Position numbers and translations under genes: made by a program. 64,000 bases of DNA from Planococcus citri (taxonomy: Eukaryota > Arthropoda > Insecta > Hemiptera > Pseudococcidae). The notes beneath the pieces were generated by a model that saw only the letters and a list, made by a program, of their open reading frames with translations, ran no database searches and was not told where the DNA came from. This document shows, one piece after another, positions 33,932-45,100 of this stretch (the first letter of the stretch is position 1; every line of letters begins with the position of its first letter). The DNA lies in assembly GCF_950023065.1 (NCBI RefSeq), contig NC_088679.1:14384001-14448000 (forward strand). Reading direction: 5' to 3'.

Positions 33932-34806
33932 ATTACTATATTCGAAACAGATCACTGATTAAATCGCGAACAGCGAGGTAAATTTTCATTATTTCTAATG
34001 ATAGAAAAATTAATTACCGACGAATTTCGTATTTCGAAATCGAATTCGAAGTCGTAGAAACGCACGTGTTTTGACAAAAAATAAAATAAAAAAATATTTT
34101 TTGTTATCATTTTACTGCGGAGGCTCACTCCAGTGCTCGAAGAAATGGGAAAAAAATAAAAATGACGAATTTTCTGTTTTGAGTAATGCATTGAAATATC
34201 ACGACGGCTTTTGCAGTGTGACCAACTTATTTCTGTAAAACTCTTTGTTGAAAATTATTATTTTTTTTTAATTTTCGTTTTTCGAATTTTTTTAGCAAAT
34301 AAATGAACTGAAACATTGGAAATATGAAAAAACGACAATGCTGAAGTTGATTCTCAATAAATAAAATAACTTTTGCTTCAGTAATCTCCAGTTAGCAGTT
34401 GCCCGAAAAATCCCACTGGCAGAGTAATGAAGAATTCAACGTGGATGCGTCGCGTGGATGGCAACATTTCAAAAACAAAAGCAAAAATAAATTTCGTTGA
34501 TAAAAAAAATAATCAGGAAAAAAGAAAAAAGAAAAGCGAAAACGAAATTTTCTAGTTTTCAGCTAAAATTTGAAAATATTCTGATACCTTCATTTCGGTT
34601 TTACATGTAAATGTGAATTCCTAACAGGTTGGATGAAAATATTCCTCCATCTTGACATTTCACTCGAATGGTAAGTTCACATCTGATCACTCAACTAATG
34701 CAACAGTACTCGTTAATTCTTCATAATAATACGTACCTACGAACGTTTTTCACCATTACAAACATTCCTTAATTTCAGATTCAACTGGATCCAATTTCCG
34801 TACACA
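33932..34806. promoter_or_regulatory. Shared head-to-head promoter region of NOL9 and BAP1/calypso
   Basis: The two start codons face away from each other across 875 bp. On the plus side a 5'-UTR intron is visible: donor GGTAAGTT after 34670 and acceptor TTTCAG ending at 34778, so the BAP1 transcript starts upstream of 34670. No TATA box or other core element could be assigned with confidence. Confidence 0.6.
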
Positions 34807-36799
34807 ATGCCGGTTGACATAATTCAACTAAGCGACGGATGGCTCGAGTTAGAAAGCGATCCGGGTCTATTCACCCTACTTTTGGAAGACTTCGGAGTAA
34901 AGGGTGTTCAAGTTGAAGAGATTTACGACTTACAAAAACCAATCGAAAACCCAGTTTACGGTTTCATATTTCTGTTCCGGTGGACCGAAGATAGACGATC
35001 TCGTCGTAAAATTATCGACAAAGGAAACACCTTTGTTAAGGACGAAGATGTGGTTAATAACTTATTTTTCGCCGAACAAAAAGTTCCTAATAGTTGCGCT
35101 ACGCACGCTTTGCTCTCAGTATTACTGAATTGTCCAAAAATTCAATTGGGTGAGACGTTGAATCGCTTAAAAACTCATACCGTTGGTATGAATCCGGAAA
35201 ACAAAGGTTGGGCTATCGGTAACACTCCAGAGCTAGCCAAAGCTCATAATTTGCACGCTACACCGCAAGCACGACACAAAATGGATAAATCTACCGGTAT
35301 CAGTACTGGAAAGTGAGTCGATATTTGTTTTTTTTTTCGATATTCGTACGTTTTAGGGTCGTAATAACGTTGATTTTTTTCACTTCGCAGATTCGTCGGC
35401 GATGCGTACCACTTCGTTAGTTATGTTCCTATAAACGGTCAATTATTCGAACTGGATGGTTTAAAGCCATACCCAATCGATCACGGTCCTTGGAAAGAAT
35501 ACGAAGACTGGACGGATAAATTCAAACGAGTAATCAAAGATAGACTCGGCGTGACCGCCGACGAAGCAAATAACGACATACGTTACAATCTCATGGCCGT
35601 CGTACCCGATAGACGATTAGCTTTAACGCATAAAATCAACATGCTACGTACCAATCGGCAAATCGTACTCGAGGCTCATCAGCAACTCCAACAACTCAAC
35701 ACCACATGCGCCTTATCGCCTACTACCTCAAAACAAGATTCGCAAATTTCTCCCGGTGGTTCGAAACGGCCTCTTTTATCGCCTCAAAAAGCGAAATCCG
35801 AATCAGAAACTCATACCGCTAATAAACTTCTGAAAACATCCGGTAAACTAGGTAAACCTGCTGTTAAACCGGAACTTGTTTGCGATAAGTCTAAAGATTC
35901 CTCATCGGAGGGCGATCAGTCTTCTAAAATCTCGGTAGTCGTGACCGGACCGGATAACGCCGATAAGAAGGTTGAATTTCCCGAAAAGAAGCCGGATTAC
36001 TCGACTCCGCTGACAATCCAAACCTCGCCTGCTCCCAGCTCTTCCAGTACCGATACCTCTTCGGAAGTCGGTTCGGCTTTCAATTCACCAGGTCAAAATA
36101 GTCCTTGTACGAAGGATTTCAATAAGTTTGTCGTCATCAGAGTGGCCATGGGCGATGTTGGTGAAAGTGGCTCGAAATCCAAGGAGTCAGCTGTGAGGAA
36201 AGTTTGTCTCGAAGCCGGAGCTCTTCCGGCCGGATGGGAAAAACCGTCTAGTCTTCGTGTACCGGGTGGAATGCGTATGAGTCCTCTGGCAGCCGAAAAA
36301 AAGCCCGAAGAGCAATCGATGACCGGAGAGAAAACGGTTGAACCGGCTCATCATACTTTTGCTCCCAAAGATTTACTCGCTTTGGTGAAAAATCTGGAGG
36401 CTGAAATTAGCGTATGCGAAGGTATGTTTTTGATTTTTTTTTTCAGTTGTACTTGTTTTATTATTATTCTTTCTCAAGTATTAATTTTTTAGAGAACTAA
36501 TTTCTTTGATTTTTCTCCTGTCCACAGCTCAATTACGCGACGAACACGAGAAACGTAAACAATATAAAATCGACGACAGTCGTCGAATTCACAACTACGA
36601 CCAATTCATTCGTACGTTCCTTTCGATGTTAGCGCAGACTGGTAAATTAGCTGATCATTTGGTCCAGCAACACTTGACGTCGGTACAGCGCAAGCAACTG
36701 AATCCAGTCGGTAGTTCGATTCTTGCTCCTTTGAGTAAAAAACAAATCACCACGACCAAAAAGAAACGAGGCAGGACAAAAGGGCATACAAAAAAATGA
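34807..36799 (+). CDS. BAP1: BAP1/calypso ubiquitin carboxyl-terminal hydrolase (PR-DUB catalytic subunit)
   Basis: Three coding exons, 34807-35312, 35391-36421 and 36528-36799, join in phase to 602 residues. With ASX, this UCH-family enzyme removes ubiquitin from histone H2A lysine 119 in Polycomb-regulated chromatin. The UCH domain starts directly at the N-terminus (GWLELESDPGLFTLLL). Catalytic residues visible are Gln91 and Cys97 in FAEQKVPNSCATHALLS, His176 in DAYHFVSYVP, and Asp191 in LFELDGLKPYPIDHGPW. A low-complexity Ser/Lys/Pro-rich linker (about 300-450) follows. The C-terminal ULD helices contain NYDQFIRTFLSMLAQTGKL, and a basic tail KKKRGRTKGHTKK resembles the nucleosome-binding tail. 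It is between fly calypso and human BAP1 in length. A leading 5'-UTR exon is inferred upstream. Confidence 0.96.
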
Positions 36800-36948
36800 C
36801 CTTTTAGCGGTATATTTAGGCTGTAGGAATACTCCGCGACGTATTTCGTGAATCCAAAGTGAAAACTATGTACTGATTGCCGGTGTTTCGTGATGGAAAG
36901 GAAAATTACGCTTGAAATTAATTGTTATTTCGATGCCTTAGTTGTACG

Positions 36949-36954
36949 AATAAA
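36949..36954 (+). terminator. Candidate BAP1/calypso polyadenylation signal AATAAA
   Basis: AATAAA lies 150 nt after the stop codon. A further cluster of AATAAA words near 37215-37222 is an alternative distal site. Confidence 0.45.
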
Positions 36955-37365
36955 AATGCAAACCTGAGGCGTACCAGGTGTTTAGATTTGACTATAAATC
37001 AATCGATATGTGTGACGATTTAGATTTTTAATTTTCTCAAATTGTGATCCAAGGTGTGTATGAAGCACCCTAAAATTTGTTTTTTATTTTATAATTTGTT
37101 TTATATTATGATAGTATTGTAGAAAACTATTTTTAATGATGTACCTATTTTTTTTTTTGTAATGCAGTTTTTTCGCACTTCATTCGTTTTTCTCTTATGT
37201 AGTTACGAGTATAAAATAAATAATTAGTCTTGTTTGTATTATATATTTTTCTTGCTTATTGCCTACAGTATTTTACCTGTGGTATAATTTGTGGGTAATC
37301 AGTCGTTTCGGGATGTTTTAAAACGTTATTTCTCAAACTTCGGGTTTATGAAATGAAACTCAATA

Positions 37366-40084
37366 TAGTCCGGCATATGAAATAGGAGTAATTGCACCCG
37401 CCCCCGGGCCGATCCTCCGGGGCAACTTTTTTCTTAAAGGGAACATCCTAAGGAACATTTTAAAGCAAACTTGCCAAAAAAAAAGTTGGCTTTACTTACA
37501 AAATGGCGGCCATTTTGATTGACAGGTCAGACGAAATCGCAGATTTTGCGTTTTAACATAGGACTTGCACAAACTTTTTCAAACTTTACAAAGGTAGATC
37601 GAAAGATCATGCAATTTATCACCTGTCAAAATTTCAAGGGCTAAAGTGGGTTTTTCGATTTTTGGTGAATTTTTGAAAATCGAAATTAGGCCAAAAATGG
37701 GGGAAAAAATTAAAATTTTACCAAATTGACCAAGAAAGCTGAAATTTGGGATATGCCCTATTTTCGACATGCCAAATCAATTGGAACCGGTTTCGACCCG
37801 TTTTGAGCAGTTCTGTAGCCTCCAGCAGATTTTTCAATCTCGAAATTCCCACAAAATTCCATCAAATTGGAGTTGTAAAGCTAAAATTTATTCTAAAAAC
37901 TGATTTCAATACGCTACGAAGTACTGCAGGTAAATTTCAAGTCGTTTTGGATCTTCCAGCAACTTTTTGAAAATTCCTGAAGCCTCCAGCAGATTTTTGA
38001 AACTTTAAATATTCACAAAATTTCATCTAATGGAGATGGAAAGATAGGAAATTTACTCTACACTCCAATTTTAACACCCTCTGAAGACGACTTCAGGTGG
38101 ATTCAAGTAATTTTGGGGCCTCCAGCGACTTTTTGTGAAAATTACTGGAGCCTCCAGCAGATTTTTGAAAGTTTAAATTTTCACAAAATTTCATCAAATG
38201 GAGATGGAAAGCTGAAATTTACTCTACACTCCAATTTTAACACCCTTGAAGACGACTTCAGGTGGGTTCAAGTAATTTTAGGGCCTCCAGTGACTTTTTG
38301 TGAAAATTACTGGAGCCTCCAGCAGATTTTTGAACGTTTAAATTTTCACAAAATTTCATCAAATGGAGATGGAAAGCTGAAATTTATTCTACACTCCAAT
38401 TTTTAACACCCTTGAAGACGACTTCAGGTGGGTTCAAGTAATTTTAGGGCCTCCAGCGGCCTTTTCGTGAAAATTGCTGGAGCCTTCAGCAGATTTTTGA
38501 AAATTTAAATTTTCACAAAATTTCATCAAATGGAGATGGAAAGCAGAAATTTACTCTACACTCCAATTTTAACACCCTTGAAGACGACTTCAGGTGGGTT
38601 CAAGTAATTTTAGGGCCTCCAGTGACTTTTTTGAAAATTACTGGCGCCTCCGATAGATTTTTGAAACTTGAAATTTCCCCAACATTAATTTATCAAATAG
38701 AGTTGGCAAGTTGAAATTTACTTCGCAGACTACATGATGGTTTCAAATAATTTTGAAGCTTCCAGCTACTTTTGGGAAATTTCAATTTTACAAAAAAACG
38801 TCATACAACCTTTCAAAAAGTTGCTGGAGGCTCCAAAACGACTTGAAATTCACCAGCAGTCAACTTCGTATCGTATTGAAATTAGTTTGCAGAATGAATT
38901 TCGACTCTCCATCTTAGTTTGATGAAATTTTGGGGAAATTTCAAGTTTCAAAAATCTATCGGAGGCGCCAGTAATTATCAAAAAAGTCACTGGAGGCCCT
39001 AAAATTACTTGAACCCACCTGAAGTCGTCTTCAAGGGTGTTAAAATTGGAGTGTAGAGTAAATTTCAGCTTTCCATCTCCATTTGATGAAATTTTGTGAA
39101 AATTTAAACTTTCAAAAATCTGCTGGAGGCTCCAGTAATTTTCACAAAAAGTCACTGGAGGCCCTAAAATTACTTGAACCCACCTGAAGTCGTCTTCAAG
39201 GGTGTTAAAATTACAGTGTAGAATAAATTTCTGCTTTCTATCTACATTTGATGAAATTTTAGGGAAATTTCAAGTTTCAAAAATCTGCAGGAGGCTCCAG
39301 TAATTTTCAAAAAAAGTCGCTGTAGGCGCTAAAATTACTTGAACCCACCTGAAGTCGTCTTCATAGGGTGTTAAAATTGGAGTGTAGAGTAAATTTCCTA
39401 GCTTTCCATCTCCATTTGATGAAATTTTGTGAAAATTTAAAGTTTCAAAAATCTGCTGGAGGCTTCAGGAATTTTCAAAAAGTTGCTGGAAGATCCGAAA
39501 CGACTTGAAATTTACCTGCAGTAGTTCGTAGCGTATTGAAATCAGTTTTTAGAATAAATTTTAGCTTTACAACCCCAATTTGATGGAATTTTGTGGGAAT
39601 TTCGAGTTTCAAAAATCTGCTGGAGGCTACAGAACTGCTCAAAACGGGTCAAAACCGGTTCCAATTGATTTGGCATGTCGAAAATAGGGCATATCCCAAA
39701 TTTCAGCTTTCTTGGTCAATTTGGTAAAATTTTAATTTTTTCCCCCATTTTTGGCCTAATTTCGATTTTCAAAAATTCACCAAAAATCGAAAAACCCACT
39801 TTACCTAGCCCTTGAAATTTTGACAGGTGATAAATTGCATGATCTTTCGATCTACCTTTGTAAAGTTTGAAAAAGTTTGTGCAAGTCCTATGTTAAAACG
39901 CAAAATCTGCGATTTCGTCTGAACTGTCAATCAAAATGGCCGCCATTTTGTAAGTAAGGCCAACTTTTTTTTTGGCAAGTTTGCTTTCAAATGTTCCTTA
40001 GGATGTCCCATGTAAGAAAAAAGTTGTCCCGGAGGATCTGCCGGGGGGGGGGTGCAATTACTCCTATTGTCATATGCCGGACTA
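37366..40084. mobile_element. Foldback element copy C (TAGTCCGGC family), largest copy
   Basis: The ends are TAGTCCGGCATATGAAATAG and CATATGCCGGACTA, with flanks ATA (37363-37365) and ACA (40085-40087), probably a mutated 3-bp duplication. Arms are longer than in copies A and B because a unit of about 170 bp (GAGCCTCCAGCAGATTTTTG ... GGGTTCAAGTAATTTTAGGG) is repeated about four times in the left arm (starting near 38140, 38313, 38484) and again inverted on the right. The spacer near 38700-38880 has the same orientation as in copy A. It lies between BAP1 and the Piwi gene. Confidence 0.85.
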
Positions 40085-42190
40085 ACAACTTGACCTAACT
40101 TTGCTGCCTTATTTTTATGAGCATTGAAAAATAAAATCATACGTGGATGATGTTCAATCGTAAATTTTCAAAAGCTTTTGCCCTCGTGAATTATTATAGG
40201 TTTCATGGAAAAATATTTTTTCAAACTATTAAAAATGCCAAGGGTACCTCAAAAGAAAACTTTACTCAGAAAAAATGCTAACAAAATCAACCTCCTGTAT
40301 CAAAGATGATAGATGATGTTTGATTTTCTGCAATTATTATAAATTCTAAAATATTGCTTGTCTACTCCAAAAATGAAATTTTTGAAAATTATTTTTTAAA
40401 AAAACGAATGCCCCAAACTGGCAAAATAACCTCAAAAATAATGTCTCGTTTTATTACTTGAATTAAAAGATTTCAAAAGCTTTTTGTCTTCGCTTTGCTC
40501 GGGCTAATTGATTTTTCAAATATCCTAAGATTAAAATTTTTGAAATGTGTGGTAAATTTTGAAAAGGATCAGAATTTCGCTTTTGACAATTTTTTATCAC
40601 GGTCAAAACAGTTGCCTATCGTGGTTTTTTCAGGGATATGATTTTATTCAATATAGATTTATTTTTAATGATTTATGAAGCGAAATTGATCGAACAAAAG
40701 CTCAAAATGAAGGTTTCTTGGCACGGGGAATTCGATGGAATATTTATTTTTGTAATATTACGCATATTTCCCGGAAAAATCATTCTCCTTTTTCTATTTT
40801 CCATTTTCAGGAGTTTATTTTTTTCAAATCTGCGTCGTAAGATGGGATTTTAGATCCGAAGAATCCATTATTGAGCTCAGTATATCTTCAAAATTAAAAT
40901 TTCGATTTTTCGAGTAAAATATGATCGCATATAATTTAGATGATTGGTGATCCAGGGAGTTCAAATTGAAAATTCGTAGTATTAATAAGACTAAAAACAA
41001 ACTGAATTTTTTATTTTGGAAAACTCTCAGATATAAGAGTACGAAACAACAGCAGAAAAACAAATTTAAAATAATGAATTCGAAAAAAAAAACAGAAATT
41101 CCAATAAGTTCTGAGTATATAACCATTTTAAAAATGACCCGCGTACTTCAAGATCATCAAAAATTCGAAGAAAAAAATAAATTAGATATCTTATAATCGA
41201 TTACTACCTAATCTAAATAAAACGGTAAAAATGGCCAATTCGGAGTAATCTCCGAATACCAAATTGCTAAAAGATTTCAAATATCAAATATGAATTTTTT
41301 TGTTTCATTTTTTTTTTTTAAATAATTAATAAAATTGCAAACATTGAAAAATGAGATAAAACAGTAAAATAACGAATAACAGAAGAAAAACAGTTTTAAA
41401 AATAATTTAACAAAAACCATAAGAAAAGAAATTCGAGGAATTTCTCAACACAACCATGTTTGCGACGATCTACATATTTAGAGATCGTCAGAAAAGAATA
41501 ATAAAATAAATAGATTAAGTAGGTACCGTATTTTATAACGAATTAAAATTATTAATCTAAATTTTAAATGGTCAAAAATGACATATTTTTTAGTTATCTC
41601 CGAATCCTAAATTAATGAAGCAATGTTTAATAATAAACTGCTTATCGTAATTTAATGAAATATGAAAACATATTTTTTCTACAAAATAATCAACAATAAT
41701 AAATTTTCAACTTTCGTGCAGCAATAATAATTTGAATTTTGATTATAATTACAGAATAATTTTTTAAAAAAATAATAATAATACTTAATTTTTTTGTACT
41801 CTAGAAGTTTAGTATTCTAACAAAAAGGCTCCATTTTTTAATAATTACCTATTATAACGTCGTCGATTTTAACTTTCTCTTTTTTTTATGTAACTGTTTT
41901 TTCACGCCTTTCAAGTCGATTCCATTAAATCTCAAAATCCTTATTTTCTAAAAATTCCGCATAGAACAAAAAGCAAAAAGAAGTTTGTTAACGATGAATA
42001 TAAATTGGCATAAAAATACTTATTGTTTATCACGATCAAAACCAAAAAAATAAAAAATAAATTACCTCCGTAGTCTATTATTGAAAAAAAACTTCAAAAA
42101 AAAATTGAAAAACTTTGAAAAATAACTAGCAAAAAAATAACAACAACAACATCAACAATAACAAGGAACGCAGGAATCTAGGAACTGCGG
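40085..42190. other. AT-rich intergenic DNA
   Basis: Downstream flank of the Piwi gene. Open frames around 40638-41196 are compositional and show no family resemblance. No gene or clear repeat was identified. Confidence 0.45.
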
Positions 42191-45100
42191 TTACAGGAAG
42201 TATAAAAGTTGATCCATATTCGAGTGAGCGACTCCAACGCTCTGAGACGTGAGAAAAGCCAACTTGTGAGCATATTGACAAGGAGCCGGAACTCGCACGG
42301 TGCCCTTAAAAAAAAGAAAGGAAATTATTATCCAGATGTTTCTTTTTTTTTAAAAAACACATCATATAGGATTATAAAGGAAAGTATGTACTTACACTCC
42401 AGTTATAATACATATGCGTCATTTTATACGTCAATCGTTGAAAATGGTCCACTTGAAGTCCGGTATTATCGTGAAGAACGTTATAATGAGTAGGTGACAC
42501 TGTTCCTTGACGCACCGATTGAGATACCAGAAAGAAGTCGAAGCTGAAATCAAACCAACGAACAAAATTTGTCATAAAAACCATACCTAGACATATGTAT
42601 TTCACAGAGTTGAAAAATTAACTACGATCACACGAAGATATTATTTTACCGGTGAGGATTCGTGACCACATCATCAACAATGGTTCCAGGAGGCGGATTA
42701 CGACCGTTGTTGAACAATCGGGTATTGATTCGTTTCGTTACGATGATTACAGCGAATCTCAACGTCTGATTTTGAGCTTCGTACAACGGATTTAACTTTT
42801 CCTGAAACATAAAACGCAAAATAATTAGGTACATCGAGAATTTGTACAGTTCAATCGACTGATTAAAAAAGGAGTATAAAATAGGGAAATTTTTTCAAAG
42901 TTTAAAAAAAATTAGAGATGTTTTCAGAATTTTTACTTTGTATTATTAAAGTAAACTAAACTTTTAGATACCAATAAGATGACTTACGAAAACTTGAAAC
43001 AAAATTACTAAATTGCTGAGATGCTCGAATGCAGACAGGCGACCTTGAGAGGCCAGAAAGATGGGTCAATGAGCTCAAGAGGCTAGACAGGAACATTGGA
43101 CCACCTTGAGAAACCAGACATATGGGTCAATGACCTTGAGATGACAGGCAGACAGACGACATTGGGAAGTCAGATAGGCACGTAGAAAAATTCGAGAAGG
43201 CAGACAGACGACCAGGTAGGTCAATGACCTTTCGAGGCTGGTTATGTGGGTCAATGACCTTACGAGGACAGACAAAAATGTACACAGATGACCTTGGGAA
43301 GCCAGACAGGCACGCAGAAAAACTCGACAGGTTGGACAGTGAGGTCAGTGACCTTGAAATGCGGGTTAGACGGGTCAATGACCTGACGAAATACACAGGA
43401 AGACAACGGCCTTGAAAAACCAAACATACGGGTCAATGACTTTGAGAGGACAGTCAGAAAGGCACACAGACGTCCTTGGAAAACCAGACCGATATGCCGA
43501 AAACCTCGAAAGTCTGGACAGAATGGGTCAATGACCTTGATATACCGATTATGTGGGTCAGTGACCTTAAAAATAGACAGAAGACTTTCAGAAGCCAGAC
43601 TTACGGGTCAATGTCTTTAAGAGGACAACGGATAGACAGGCAGACATCTTTGAAAGCCAGACAAGCACGCAGAAAAACGCGAGAGACTTGACAAGTAAAA
43701 GTCAGCGACCTTGAAAGGCCAGTTAGACACGACAATAACCTTATGGAGACAGATAGGTAGACACACGACCTTGAGAAGCCAGACATAAAGCATACAGTTC
43801 AATAACTTTGCGAGGAAATACTCAAGAGGCTGGACAAGTAGGCCAATGACCTTGCACGATCACGCAGAAAGGCAAATGACTTTGAGAATCCAGATATATG
43901 CAGGTCAATAATATCAATAGATCGGATAGGCAAACATACGATCTTGGAAGACTGGACAGGCAGGTCAGTGAACTTGAACATTCAAATACTCAAGTAAACG
44001 ACTTCAAGAGGCCAGCCAGATAGACAAGACAGGCGACCTTGGAAAGCCAGACAAGCACGCAGAAAAACGCGAGAGACTTGTCAAGTAAAAGTCAGTGACT
44101 TTGAAGGGTCAGTTAGACAGGTCAATAACCTTAAGAGGACAGATAGGAAGACACACGACATTGAGATGAAGCCAGACATATATTTCAATAACTCTGAGAG
44201 GAAATACTCAACATGCTGGACAAGTAGTTCAGTGACCTTGGAAGATCAGTTGACTGGGTCAATGACCTTGTACGACCCCCACATGAGAATCCAGATATAT
44301 GCAGGTCAATAATATCAACAGATCAGATAGGCAAACAAACGACCTTGGAAGACCTGACAGGCGGGTCAGTGACCTGAAAAATTCAGATATGTACGCATGT
44401 AAATGACTTCAAGAGGACAGACAGATAGACAAGACAGACGGGTCAATGACTTTGAGAGGACTACAGAATGACAGACAGGCACGCAGAAAAACGCGAGAGA
44501 CTTGACAAGTAAAAGTCAATGACCTTGAAGGGGCAGTTAGACAGGTCAATAAACCTTAAGAGGACAAGAGGGCCGTTAAGAAGACACACGACCTTGAGAC
44601 GAAGCCAGGCATACAGTTCAATAACCTTGAGAGGAAATACTCAAGAGACTGGATAAGTAGGTTAGCGACCTTGAGAGATCAGTTGACCAGTGTCAATGAC
44701 CTTGTACAACCAGACAGAAAAACAGACGACTTTGAGAATCTAGATAGGCGGGTCAATAATATCAATAGATCAGATAGGCAAACAAACGACGACCTTGGAA
44801 GACTGGGCAGGCAAGGCCAGTGACCTTGAAAATTCAAATACGCATGTGAATGACTTCAAGAGGTCAGACAGATAGACAAGACAGACGGGTCAATGATTTT
44901 GAGAGGACAACAGAAAGACAGACAGACGACCTTGGAAAGCCAGACAGGCAAGCAGATAAACGTAAGAGACTTGTCAAGTAAATGTCAGTGACATTGAAGG
45001 GCCAGTTAAACAGGTCAATAACCTCAAGAGGACAGATGAGAACACACACGACCTTGAGATGAAGCCAAACATACAGTTCAATAACTTTGAGAGGAAATAC

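Noticed and set aside
33952..34191. Minus-strand frame upstream of NOL9
   Set aside because: No family resemblance. It lies in the shared promoter and runs into the BAP1 5' side.
43224..43691. Open frames through the TGACCT minisatellite
   Set aside because: Repeat-driven frames on both strands inside a well-defined Piwi intron.
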